64,000 nucleotides of DNA, taken from Limonium bicolor (lineage: Eukaryota > Streptophyta > Magnoliopsida > Caryophyllales > Plumbaginaceae). The notes below the pieces were generated by a model that worked only from the letters and a program-made list of their open reading frames with translations, was not told the origin of the DNA and did not search any database. Where the stretch lies: positions 141,797,296 through 141,861,295 of the forward strand of contig CM041776.1 in NCBI GenBank assembly GCA_023374045.1, given 5' to 3'. Position numbers and translations under genes: made by a program. Shown one piece after another: positions 43,414 through 53,887 of this stretch. The stretch's first letter is position 1. Every line of letters starts with the position of its first letter.

Positions 43414-45341
43414 CTACTTTTGGAGTCGGTTTGGAAATGGTATAGGCGGTTCTTGAGGAGAAGGTTTTGAAGCTGGTGGAATAGTGAGAATGCTGGGAGA
43501 TGTCTTTTCTATTGGAGCCTCAACTCTTTCTTCACTATCCTCTTTGGATTCTTCTGACCTTTGCAGGATGTGAATCTCATTGGTTTTTTTACCGCTTCTC
43601 AAGGTTATCGCCTTAACCTTTTCTTCTTCTTCTTCTTCTTCAAAATCGAGCTTTTCATTTTCATAGCAGGCCACCAAGTCCTTAAGGTAGGTATTCTCGG
43701 ACTGAATGCGATTTTATAGACTGTGGCGGTGCTTTCCAGTTCAGCTACATTCCTTTTGGAAGTTTCGATTGCTACTACCCACTCTTGAAGGGAAGGGTGA
43801 AGTGTTGGAACCTTAACTGTTTTAGCCACCTCCATCTTTTCTTCATTGTGCTCCTTCACATAGATGCATTTGGCTTGCTCTCTTGGATTTGGCTCCGTTT
43901 GGCTTGGGAGAGTCCCAGGTGGTCTTCGAGCAAGTTGTTCTGCAATTTGATTGAATTTACCTTCGATTTTTTGGTTGAAAGCTTCTTGTGCATTAAGCTG
44001 GCTTTGAGTCATAGACATATATCCCTTCATCATCTCTTTGAGTTCCGCGTTTGGATCAACAGAGGATGAAGATGGTTGTTGTTGTTGGTGGAAACCTGGA
44101 GAGGCACCTTGTGCTCTATAACCCATATTAGAGTTTAGTTGGGGTCTGTTTCCCTGATAGGTATTGGAACTGTTGTTCTGCCCTCCTTGGTTTTGATCAT
44201 TGTTTATCCATGAGAAATTCGGGTGATTTCTCCATGGGTAGTTGTTGTTGATGTTATTGTTGTAGGAATTACCGGGGCGGTTTCCTATGAATTGTACATC
44301 TTCGTACTGGTTTTTACCTTCGCATTGATGAGTTTCATGAGGACCGCGCATATGGCACATCCTTCTTAGATGAGACTGGAGGTGAGGAAGCTATTGTCTT
44401 TACGATTTCGTTTTGAGATGTCGTTAGCTTTTCTACCATCTTTGCAAGGGACGAGATCTGGGCTGATAAATGATCCGTAGGCTCAACGTGGAGTAGGCCT
44501 GCTGCTCATGGCGCTCTTCCATTGGATCTCGTCCACTGTCTTGTATTGCTCGTCATGGTTTCGAGAAGGTTCATCCCTTCTTGAGGAGATTTCATCATGA
44601 AACTTCCTCCTGCAGAGGAATTTATGAGTAGTCGGTTCCCATCATCTAGGCCATTGAAGAATGATAGGCAAGGGATTGATCGTCGAGACCATGGTGGGAA
44701 CACTTCATCAGCATATCTTTGAATCTGTCCCATGCGTCGTACAACGTTTCTCCCGGTTCCAGACAGAACGTGTTGATTTCTCCTATCAACTGCCTTGTTC
44801 TACTGTTTGGGTAGTATTTGGCAAGGAACTTCTGAGCCATTTGCAACCATGTATGGATTGATCGGGAGGGAAGACTTCGGTACCACCTGTTTGCTGAATC
44901 TGACAACGAGTGAGGAAATAGTTGTAGACGGATTCTTTCCTTGACGTTGCCGGTTTAACCAAAGGAATTACAGAAGTCTAGGAAGAGACTTAAATGATTT
45001 GGGGCTTCATCTGGATTTTCTCCACTAAACTTGCCTAAATCCCGGACGGCGGTGATGTAGTGGGTTTTGAAAGCCCATCGTCCGGTTTCTTGCGGTGTTA
45101 GTTTGGGGAGAACTATGGCTGATGCCCTTCCTTCAGTATCCGGTTGGTGGTAATCAGAGAGGGCACGGTGTTCTGGTTGATCTGGTTGATTTTCATGGTC
45201 CATTTTTTCTATAACTTGGTTTTCGGCCATGTCTTGATTTCTCAGGTTTTCGTGCGTTAAATAAAGTGCGCTCGGGTTCGGGTCTCGGACTGATAGGTGG
45301 AGAACCTCGGGTTCGAGTATTTGGCATGCACAGAAGATCAT
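43414..45341 (-). pseudogene. Element D gag, broken
   Basis: Reading on minus from 45341: an N-terminal segment (NPSALYLTHENLRNQDM, TEGRASAIVLPKLTPQE, KFSGENPDEAPNHLSLFLDFC), then the Retrotrans_gag core at 44906-44646 (DSANRWYRSLPSRSIHTW, FLAKYYPNSRTRQLIGEI, ETLYDAWDRFKDMLMKCPHH-like), then at 44360-43605 a CxMRGPHETHQC knuckle-like motif and an Asn-rich stretch with NHPNFSWINN, typical of Athila gag. A final acidic segment runs to 43414 with a poly-Glu run encoded by TCTTCTTCT repeats. Frames shift near 44950, 44500 and 43650. Confidence 0.85.
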
Positions 45342-45429
45342 TTGTGGTTGTGAGGAACTGCGAAATTAATTAGTAAATAGATAAAGAAAAGCAAAGATAT
45401 TGGTTAGGTTGATAAACTTTAATTTAACA

Positions 45430-45960
45430 ACAATTATAATGTGTTTTTTTTCTATTATTTTTTTTTAACAAGAGTAAAAAAATGAAAATAACTGAACAAA
45501 AAGAAACAAAAATAAATGCAGTTTAAGTAAACAATAAAATTAAAGAAAAAGGACAGAATTAAATTGCGGGAATTAAAATGACAAGGGAAATTAAATAACA
45601 GAAATTAAATGTTAGTTAGTTAGAGTACTAGAATTTAAATGTTAGAGACAAGGGAATTTAAAGAACAGGAATTTAAATGACAGAATTTAAATGTTAGTAA
45701 TTAGTTGAAAGAAATTTAAATGACAGAAAATTTAAATGACAGAAATTTAGAAGTTAGAATACTGAAATTTAAATGTTAGAAGTTAGATTGCTGAAATTTA
45801 AAGGACACTGGAAATTTAAATGACTGGGAATTTAAATGACGGTAAAGTAAATGACTGAAAATTAAATAGTTGTAAGTAAATAACAGAAATTAATAGAAAT
45901 AGAAATAAACAAACAAAAAAATAATATAAAAAATATTATAGTATAGCAAGTAAGCTACCG
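45430..45960. repeat. ATTTAAAT-rich leader repeats of element D
   Basis: Between the PBS and gag, the palindrome ATTTAAAT recurs about ten times in a loose unit GAATTTAAATGACAGA or GAATTTAAATGTTAGA (clearest at 45640-45840). Noncoding. Confidence 0.7.
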
Positions 45961-45989
45961 AAAACTACGGAAATTGATGGAATCAATTT

Positions 45990-46012
45990 CCCCGGCAACG
46001 GCGCCAAAAACT
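45990..46012 (-). promoter_or_regulatory. Element D primer-binding site (Asp tRNA type)
   Basis: On minus, TTTTTGGCGCCGTTGCCGGG follows the LTR end. GGCGCCGTTGCCGGGGA is the complement of the plant Asp tRNA 3' end as I recall it. The same site occurs in element E at about 50853-50875. Confidence 0.8.
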
Positions 46013-47047
46013 TGTAGGGTAAATACTATACATTATATATAGAGAGAGAGAGAGATTTACAGCAAACTAAAAGGCAAGTGCACCTTAGTCGGAGTAGTAC
46101 AACAAGTGTCGTATACACAGGGAAAGAACGGGTCTTCACTCGCTCTCACTTCTGCTGCCTCTCTTCTATTTCTTTTGTTTTGCTGAGTACGTGAGTAGTG
46201 TTGTGGTGTTACGGGAGAAGATGAATGAAGAGAATGAGAATGATGGAGTGTGATGAGCGATGGTCTGTTGTGTTTTTTCTCTCGCACATCTGTTTATTGT
46301 TGAAGGTGCTGGGTTTATATAGAAGCAGAGGATGATTGAAGATAGAGCTGGAGAGGAGACAGAGCTGAGTACGCGTGAGGATTATAAGGCAGGCGCCTGA
46401 TATTGCTGAAGTAGTAGATGGATATGTTTGCAGGCGCCGCAGAAAATTGGAGAAGACGGTCGGTGTAGTTGCAGCTCTATTTGTTGTCCGGTCTTATTTC
46501 CACGGACAGTTCTATTTCTTGTCCGTCCATATTTCCACGGACACATTGTGTCCTAGCTTCTGTCCGCCCCTTGTCCACCCTTATATCCGCGGACACAATT
46601 GCCCTGTCCGGCTCTAGTTGAGCGGACAAGACCCGGACGCTCCAAGCTGTCCGGCCTTTGTAATGCGGACAAGACACGGACGCTCCAAGCTCTGTCCGGC
46701 CTTTGTAATGCGGACAAGACACGGACGCTCCAAGCTCTGTCCGGCCTTTGTAATGCGGACAAAACACGGACGCAAGTCCCCTTGTCCGGTGTGGTTCGGA
46801 CGAAAATTGGTTTTATTCTAAAATGTTCGTTTTACCTCCGATTTGAGATCCGTCTGCGCCTATGCGTTCGTCTCTTCTTCTACTTTGCTCCTAGCTTGGT
46901 TTTCCTCATGTTTAACCAATAAATTTGTGAGATAATCAATAAAACATAAACTAGAGGAAAAACATACGATAAGTGAGATGAGCAAGAAAAGTGCTAATAT
47001 AATATATGAAATACACCCATAAAACTTGCTTATTTGGACACTTATCA
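46013..47047 (-). mobile_element. Element D 5' LTR (1035 bp, internally deleted)
   Basis: It runs from TGTAGGGTAAATACTATA to GGACACTTATCA. Against the 3' LTR it lacks about 560 bases (40204-40763 equivalent), joined at the microhomology GGGAAA/GAAAGAACGGG near 46123-46130. Confidence 0.9.
46486..46802. repeat. GTCCG/CGGAC array in element D 5' LTR, expanded
   Basis: Three tandem copies of GTCCGGCCTTTGTAATGCGG plus flanking half-units lie at 46650-46770; the 3' LTR has one such copy at about 41285. The open frames reading RPDRAWSVRVLSALQ and similar on both strands are produced by this repeat and are not genes. Confidence 0.9.
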
Positions 47048-47433
47048 GCATGCTGGTTGATGAAGTTGGTCATCTACTGGGCATAGTTGTTTGCTCATTC
47101 CCCTACTTTATCTAACATTGCAGATTGATCAGCGAGGATCACTTTGTTCAGCTTCTGGAGTTTAGCTTTTGTTATGCTTAGTTCGTTTGAGACATTTGTA
47201 TTTTGTCTTGTAGCCTTTGGGCCTCAGTTGTTAGTTTCCGCTTTTGATTACATTTGAGGATTGTATTAACGTTTTGTAATCTTTGACACTTTGTTGATAC
47301 TTATGATATAAGTATTCGTTTTGGGCCTTTTCTCTGTTTGTTTATGCGCATTAGTTAGAGCCTTGCGTTATTAAGTAATAATACGCGGCGTGTAATACCC
47401 CTAACTCCTAGGCCAGTGTTTGAGGGTGTTACA
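47048..47433 (+). mobile_element. Element C 5' LTR, last part
   Basis: It resumes with the GCATG duplication and CTGGTTGATGAAGTTGG, as at 57230 in the 3' LTR, and ends GGGTGTTACA. Confidence 0.9.
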
Positions 47434-47438
47434 TTTAG

Positions 47439-47454
47439 TGGTATCAGAGCTCTG
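47439..47454 (+). promoter_or_regulatory. Element C primer-binding site
   Basis: TGGTATCAGAGC is an exact initiator Met tRNA PBS. It merges with the palindrome CAGAGCTCTG (47445-47454). Confidence 0.9.
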
Positions 47455-47546
47455 GGTTCTAATCTGCTGGGATTTTAAGTTAGTCAGTCAGTCAGAAACG
47501 TCAGTACTGATGTTTGAGTCTAACTGCCTGCTGTTGGACTTTCAGA

Positions 47547-48590
47547 ATGCCGCCAAGAAGAGCTCCAGGAAATGTTGCTGATGCTGTTCAGCAGTTCATG
47601 ACGCAGCTCATGCAGACGATGGCTGCAGGGGGTGGACAAGCTAGAGGAGGACCAGCTGGCAGACCTGGCCCAGCTGGGGCTGAGGCTAGAGGCCGGAATG
47701 TGAAGGCGCTCTAGGAATTTATGAATATGAAGCCCCCTTCCTTTGATGGGACTAGAGATCCTCTGGAGGACAATCATTGGTTGATTGAGGTGGAGGACTT
47801 CATACGAGTTATGGGCTCAGAGGAGGAGCAGAAGGTGGACTTTGCTACCTTCCTGTTCAAGGCCGAAGCCAAGGAGTGGTGGAGGTCTGTTATGGGGAAG
47901 TTCCCACAGCCATGGACGTGGGACCAATTTACAGGGGAGTTCAACAAACAGTTCTACCCTGATGTGTATAAGGACCAGCACATTCTGGAGTATAATAGGC
48001 TTCGCCAGGGGCGCGATATGAGTGTAGAGGAGTACGTCAGGAAGTTTATCAGTCTATCCAAGTTCGCGCCTGAGCCAGATGAGCATAGGAAGGCCACGAA
48101 GTTCGAGAGTGGCCTGAGACCAGATATCTGCTCTGCTGTGACGCCTCTGCGTCACAAGACCTTCAGGGACGTAGCTGACGTTGCCCTATTGGTAGAGGAT
48201 GATTTGAGGGGCCGCCAGTCTGGTGGGAAGGACCAAAAGAGAAAGCAGAGGCCCGACGAGAGCGACATGAGGGATCAGTCTGCCTCTCAGAAGAAGCAGT
48301 CTACTGGGGACCGATTTGGGGATCGTCAGAGCTCAAGAGATAGAGGTGGTTCTTCGTCCTCAGCGTCTGCGCGAAGTGCCAGGTCTGTGGCAAGTTTCAT
48401 CGAGGCCAGGACTGCTACAAGAAGTCAGGAGCCTGCTTCAAGTGTGGATCCTTGGAGCACAGGATTGCTGAATGCCCTCAGACTGAGAGGAGCAGAGGTA
48501 GCTCAGGAGGTGGGACCGGAGGGTCCGTATCTGAGTCCAGAGATCGAGACCGGGCTGAGCAGAAGAAGCCCCAGGGCCAGGCCAGAGTGT
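47547..48590 (+). pseudogene. Element C gag
   Basis: The ATG at 47547 follows GACTTTCAG and opens MPPRRAPGNVADAVQQF. A TAG at 47712-47714 interrupts it. The Retrotrans_gag domain continues in frame from 47721 (PPSFDGTRDPLEDNHWLIEVE, AKEWWRSVMGKFPQ, FNKQFYPDVYKDQH, DMSVEEYVRKFISLSKFAP). A frameshift near 48360 precedes two CCHC knuckles at about 48375-48480 (CQVCGKFHRGQDC and CFKCGSLEHRIAEC). There is no AlkB frame between these knuckles and the protease, in contrast to elements A and B. Confidence 0.9.
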
Positions 48591-49117
48591 ATGTGATGGC
48601 TGGAGGGAGGGAACGATCCACTAACAGAGTTGTCACAGGTATTCTCCAGCTGTCTTCTCGTTCTGTTTTCTGCTTGTTTGACTCTAGAGCCACGCACTCT
48701 TTTATTTTTGCTGAGTTGGTGGGTGAGGTCGGTTTGCCTGTTGTGCCTCTGGGTGTTGAGTTGTGTGTGCATAGTCCATTGGTTAGGGACTCTTCTATGC
48801 TATTAAACTCTGTGTGTAAAGATAGTCCTATGCTAGTAAAGAATAGGGTTCTGTGTGCTGACCTCGTCCCGATGGAGATGACTACCTTTGATGTGATTTT
48901 GGGCATGGATTGGCTTGCTGCACACCATGCCCATATTGATTGTGCTGCGTCGAGGGTCACGTTCGAGGAGCCGGGCCAACCCCGATTGACTGTAGCAGGG
49001 AATGGACTCCCGTGCTCGCCGCCAGTTATTTTAGCCATGCAGGCGTTCCGCCATTTGAGGAAAGGATGCAGGGATATCTGTGCTACATCCCTAAGGTTCG
49101 TAAGGATGCGTTGCTAG
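48591..49117 (+). pseudogene. Element C protease
   Basis: It reads VVTGILQLSSRSVFCLFDSRATHSFI, where the catalytic D-S-G has become D-S-R, probably inactivating. Then [22 protein letters not shown] and VTFEEPGQP, the linker towards RT. The frame shifts near 49040-49060. Confidence 0.88.
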
Positions 49118-49328
49118 AGGACATACCAGTGGTCAGAGACTTCCCAGATGCGTTTCAGGATGACGTACCTGGGCTTCCCCCTGTCAGAGAGGTGGAGTTC
49201 TCGATCGAGCTTGCACCTGAGCCTCAGCCGATTTCTAAGGCCCCATACCGGATGGCGCCTACTGAGCTTAAGGAGCTGAAGATCCAGTTACATGAGTTGT
49301 TGGATAAGGGCTTCATTCTCCCTAGTGT
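49040..49328 (+). pseudogene. Element C RT, N-terminal part
   Basis: It reads [50 protein letters not shown] and [11 protein letters not shown]. It stops at CCTAGTGT, where element E is inserted; RT resumes at 52710 with [17 protein letters not shown]. Confidence 0.9.
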
Positions 49329-49743
49329 TAAGACTGGAGCAATGTCCTCATTGCGTAGGAAGAATTAAATTAACGAGGTCATGCAATCTACCAGAGTACC
49401 TCACACAATTCAAAGCAGTAGGGAGTATGTAAAAATTTGAAGTGCAAAGCAAAGAGAGTGTACTCCCCAGAGTTCGCAGAGTGTTTAGAGTAGCTCCCCT
49501 ACACTTGAGCTCAGCTGTAGGAATGTGCATGATGTTCCTGTAATGAATATTCTAAACAGCCAGAAGAACTCAAGTTAATTCTCCTCGTTCCCTCTCCTTT
49601 CTTTTTTATTTATATAAAAACATATATATGAATAATATGGAAAACAAAACATAGCAAAAATAGTAGGATAATAAAATTTAACTACTGGGTTGCCTCCCAG
49701 TAAGCTGCCCGTATTTATAGTCTGTGGCTAGACTCCCGCTTCG

Positions 49744-50595
49744 TTATTCTGGATAAAAAATAAAAGTAGATAACAGCTTTGCCAGGAAAACAAAGTTAGC
49801 AGTAATTAAAAACAAACCACCTAGATCAAAACAAAACGTCACCTCGGCAAATAAAATAGGAAAGTAAATACTCCACAAAACCTGGTGTTTGAGGAGGTAC
49901 TGCCGGTAATGTAGTTCTAACAGGAGACCAGGTGGTGATGACTTTTCTTCCTCAAATTGGAGGATGTAGACATCCTCCTCTTGTTGTTGAGGCTTATGGA
50001 GGCAGGGTGGAAGTTGATGAGAGACTGGTGGTAGCGGTGTTCCTTCCTCAGATTCGAGGATGTAAATTTCCTCTTCCGGTTGGTGAGGCTCAATAGGATA
50101 ATCATCCTCTAGCTCACGGACTGGCTTAGACAAAATATCTTTAAATTTTAATTGCTCCTCTTGTGCTGGGGATGGAGATGGAGGAGAATTGTAACTTTCA
50201 GACATTTGCTCCAACTCAGCGTCGGAGAAAAATGTCCGGATAAGTTTCTTTATCTCCTCATCAGAACTTGTAGCTTCAATAATATCTGGCTCGAATCGAT
50301 CTTCACTCCTTGGAGTTACCACTGGAATCTCTTCTAGCGGCTTGACCTGACTCGGGAAAAATTCGTTTGGCCCTTGTGTAGATTGCTGTTCATTCTGATT
50401 GAAGTAGTATTCCAACTGAGCTTCTTTGTACTGTGTATTAGTCTGGTCGACTTCCCACCAGTACGGCTCTCGATTTGATTGCTGAGGTGGTTGATAATCC
50501 TTGACCAACCTTTGATAGGAGGACATCTTCTCTTGCATGTGCGTCCATTCCAAATCAATCAATAATCTTCTCACCTCATCGTAGCCGCTCTCCAT
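49744..50595 (-). CDS. Unrecognised 283-aa ORF of element E
   Basis: I do not recognise this protein. It starts MESGYDEVRRLLIDLEWTHMQ, is rich in Glu, Gln and Pro, and has a repeated pattern of EEEIYILESEE and EEDVYILQFEE about 40 residues apart. The last about 45 residues are hydrophobic and aromatic (WSIYFPILFAEVTF, LFLITANFVFLAKLLSTFIF) and may be a membrane segment or readthrough into noncoding sequence. No retroviral motif is visible. It lies where gag or protease would be in element D; some similarity of its N-terminus to the spacer of other gag-less plant elements is possible but I cannot check. It may be a real accessory protein or a relic. Confidence 0.45.
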   Translation of the reverse strand: MESGYDEVRRLLIDLEWTHMQEKMSSYQRLVKDYQPPQQSNREPYWWEVDQTNTQYKEAQLEYYFNQNEQQSTQGPNEFFPSQVKPLEEIPVVTPRSEDRFEPDIIEATSSDEEIKKLIRTFFSDAELEQMSESYNSPPSPSPAQEEQLKFKDILSKPVRELEDDYPIEPHQPEEEIYILESEEGTPLPPVSHQLPPCLHKPQQQEEDVYILQFEEEKSSPPGLLLELHYRQYLLKHQVLWSIYFPILFAEVTFCFDLGGLFLITANFVFLAKLLSTFIFYPE

Positions 50596-50876
50596 TATCA
50601 GTAACTATCCTACAAAAACAAAAATAAAAATACCAAGTAGAATAGAACTAAAAATCGAAAAGAAACACAAAAACAAAATTAACTAAATAGAAAAACAAAT
50701 AAGAAATAAAACAGAGATAAAAGAAAATTGCTAAAATAAATAAAGAAAGTAAAATTAAATAAAATTAAATGAAGCGAGGAAAAATAAAATAATTGAAAAA
50801 CTAAACAGAAATCTCAATAAAATTAAAAACCATCAATTAACCGTGTCGGAGGTCCCCGGCAACGGCGCCAAAAACT
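50596..50876 (-). promoter_or_regulatory. Element E leader and primer-binding site
   Basis: An A-rich leader precedes the ORF. GGTCCCCGGCAACGGCGCCA at about 50850-50869 is the same Asp-type PBS (minus strand) as in D, next to the LTR start. Confidence 0.75.
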
Positions 50877-52709
50877 TGTTGGAGAAATATGTAACTACTT
50901 CTACAACTTAGGCAGTGTACCTATCGTTTTGTGGAATAGTGGATTTGTGGGTTGTCGTACTCTTGGGGATCTCGCTGTGGATAACTGATAGTGTAGTAAA
51001 TTGACTTAGACTTCTAGTAAACAGATTATATCATTTTTGGAAGAGTAAGATTAAAAGCTAACTCATAAGAGAATAAAAAACAATTAATCAAAACAGAATA
51101 AAAATAGAAATTGTAAATCTTTTTGTGTTTTTAAAGAAGCATCCTGGGATGTTCTGCTCACCTGTTTTATCCAATTATATCAATATGAACTTTCCCACTT
51201 TAACAATAAACTCAGGAATCTTAATTAGTTCATTGACCGGTCCTTGTACAATAAACCCTGACTAATTATAACAACAAGCCGCAATCCTTGCCCAAGTCAT
51301 TATAAATTAATCGCTTTATTAACAATTCCTATTGGAGACAGGTTAACCTATAGGCGAGCCACGCTTCTAGTCATTAACCCGTTTTGACTTCTTTGGTCTA
51401 GAACCTTGTCTCAGCACCGCATTTTGACAAAGAGATACAAATATCACTTTAATAATTGTACAAGAAGATTAAAGCGCATTAAGGACAAGAATCAAAATAT
51501 TGCATAGATAAATTATAGTGGAAAGCTTACATAACACAATTATATAAAATAGGCTCGCTTCCAAACCCGGGAAGCTAAGTTTATTACTCAGACATTAACA
51601 AGGATGAAAATGAAATAAAGATAGAAATAGCCATTATTTTGGAGACTGCCGGAGGAAACGGAACTGCGATTCGCTCCTGCTTCAGCTGCTTTTCTACTCT
51701 TCTTTTAATCCTGGTTCTGCCGAGTGGTGGAATGAAGGATGAAAATAAAATGGAGAAGTGGGGGATAAAAGGATGGAGTGGATCGTAGGTGTGGTTCGAT
51801 TCTGTGAGCGATGAATGATGGAAAGGATGATTTATTTGAGCAAAAGGAGCGTGGGTTTTATAGAAGAAAGGAGGAGGAAGAAGACAGGCTGGAACACGCG
51901 TGAGGATTTTCAGGAGTGGGGCAGCGCCTGATATTGTTGTTGGAGTAGATGGATATGTCTGTAGGCGCCGTAAACGAAGAAGAAAATGGGGAAGACAGCG
52001 CCGAAGGAAATCACTCACGTCAATTTCTGGATCTGGTTGCAGACGTGTTTGTTTGTGTCCTTGGATATTTGGGCAGACGTCTCTATCTCTTGTCCGGCCT
52101 TTTTTCATCGGACATCTCTAGCGCAGTTATCTCAGTGTTGTCCGGTCATTTATCCACGGACATGCCACGGTCTTCTCTACTCTGTCCGGCCTTAATTCCA
52201 CGGACATGCTTGTCCCTTGTCCGCCCATTTTTCCACGGACATGTTGTCCCTTGCTTTGCGTCCTGCCTTAATTCCATAAACGTAACACAGACCACTCAAT
52301 TTGCCGCGTCCGAACCAGTGTCCGGACCAGACTGGTTCGGACGGTTCGGTTTTATGCGGAGAAATAAGTCCTTGTTTGTGTCTGCCCTTATTTACCTGGA
52401 CATACCACAGACACATTTTTTGAACTGTCCGAACCACCGTCCGGACCGACCAGGTTCGGATGAAACTTAGTTTGCTTCCAAAATGTTCGTTTTAGCTCCG
52501 ATTAAAGATCTGTTTGCGCCTATGCCTTCGTCTCTTCGTCTACTTTGCTCCTAACTTGGTTTTCCTCATGTTTAACCAATAAATTTGTGAGATAACCAAT
52601 ACAACATAAACTAGAGGAAAAACATATGATAAGTGAGAAATGAGCAAGAAAAGTGCTAATATAATATATGAAATACACCCATAAAACATGCTCATTTGGA
52701 CACTTATCA
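50877..52709 (-). mobile_element. Element E LTR (1833 bp)
   Basis: It runs from TGTTGGAGAAATATGTAAC to GGACACTTATCA. The last 150 bases are nearly identical to those of the D LTRs (TTCCTCATGTTTAACCAATA), while the left part is diverged. It has a GTCCG/CGGAC array at 52090-52465. The minus open frame 51584-52108 crosses this region and has no domain. Confidence 0.85.
52090..52465. repeat. GTCCG/CGGAC hairpin array in element E LTR
   Basis: Six or more half-units such as TTGTCCGGCC, CCACGGACATG and GTCCGAACCAGTGTCCGGACC are present. The motif matches D but the units are diverged in sequence and length. Confidence 0.8.
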
Positions 52710-53887
52710 GTGTGTCGCCTTGGGGTGCGCCTGTTCTGTTTGTCAAGAAGAAGGATGGTAGTATGCGTTTGTGCATTGACTATAGAGAGCTCAATAAGGT
52801 TACCATTAAGAATAGGTATCCTCTCCCGTGCATAGATGACTTGTTCGACCCGTTAGCAGGAACTAAGGTGTTCTCGAAGATCGATCTGAGGTCCGGTTAT
52901 CATCAGCTGAGGATTACGGCAGACAACGTGCCTAAGTCCGCCTTCAGGACTCGTTATGGACATTACGAGTTCTTAGTGATGCCATTCGGTCTGACGAATG
53001 CGCCTTCTGTGTTTATGGATATGATGAACAGAGTCTTCAAGCCGTTCTTGGACCAGTTAGTGGTGGTGTTTATTGATGATATCTTGGTGTACTCCAAGTG
53101 TGTTGAGGAGCACGAGGATCATTTGAGGACCGTTCTCCAGACTCTGAGGGAGAAGGAGCTGTACGCGAAGCTGAAGAAGTGTGAGTTTTGGTTGGACTAG
53201 GTAGTATTCTTGGGACATGTGGTCTCCAAGGATGGTATCTCCATGGACCCGGAGAAGATTAGAGTGGTTACTGAGTGGCCCAGGCCTACTAATGTTGGAG
53301 AGATCCGTAACTTCCTTGGACTAGTGGGCTACTATCGTAAGTTTGTGGAGGGCTTCTCCAAGTTAGTGATTCCGTTGACTCGTCTACTGCAGAAGGATGT
53401 GAAGTTCGAGTGGAGTGAGGTCTGTGAGCTGTGTTTCCAGGAGTTGAAGAAGAGGTTGACGTCTGTACCGATCTTGACTCTTCTAGAGGGGACCGAGGGT
53501 CTGGAGGTCTTCTGCGATGCGTCCCATAAGGGACTTGGATGTATTCTGATGCAGCAGGGGAAGGTAGTAGCGTATGGCTCATGTCAGCTTAAGCCGTATG
53601 AGAGGAACTATCCGACCCATGACATGGAGTTAGCTGATGTGGTGTTTGCGTTGAAAATTTGGAGGCACTATTTGTATGGAGCAGCGTGCAAGGTGTATAC
53701 GGACCACAAGAGTCTCAAGTATCTGTTCACTCAGAAGGAGTTGAACTTGAGGCTGAGAAGGTGGCTAGAGTTGCTGCATGATTACGATTTGGAGATCCTC
53801 TACCATCCTGGTAGAGCGAATGTGGTTGCTGATGCGCTCAGTAGGAGGGGTCCGTCTGGAGCCGTTTGTGCTTTGTCTGTTGTGTAG
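52710..53887 (+). pseudogene. Element C RT (main part) and RNase H
   Basis: It continues from element E with [46 protein letters not shown] and [19 protein letters not shown]. The active site FIDD is intact (about 53070-53081). A TAG lies at 53198-53200, then the frame continues with [15 protein letters not shown] and RNase H ([48 protein letters not shown]), ending with TAG at 53885-53887. The catalytic residues look preserved; the insertion and stops alone disable it. Confidence 0.93.

Larger units (their letters stand above)
40105..47047 (-). mobile_element. Element D: Athila-like, gag and protease only, nested in element C LTR
   Basis: This is a complete insertion of 6943 bases, TGTTAGGTAAATAC to GGACACTTATCA, flanked by a perfect 5-base target duplication GCATG (40100-40104 and 47048-47052). 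The same C LTR sequence runs uninterrupted at about 57230 in the 3' LTR. The coding strand is minus. Gag and protease are recognisable, but no RT, RNase H or integrase is found, so it would depend on another element for mobility. Confidence 0.93.
49329..52709 (-). mobile_element. Element E: one-LTR relative of element D inserted in element C RT
   Basis: The insertion splits the RT motif between PS and VSPWG. AGTGT (49324-49328) recurs at 52709-52713, so a 5-base target duplication is visible if the terminal A is shared. The right side is a full LTR ending CACTTATCA, while the left side starts inside the internal region (sequence like 42140 of D) with no LTR. It carries one unusual minus-strand ORF and no gag, RT or integrase. 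Confidence 0.8.

Noticed and set aside
46477..46922. Open frames on both strands with repeated RPDRAWS or NADKTRT units
   Set aside because: Produced by the GTCCG/CGGAC array of the element D LTR.
48478..49038. 186-aa minus-strand open frame
   Set aside because: It is antisense to the element C protease and shows no domain.
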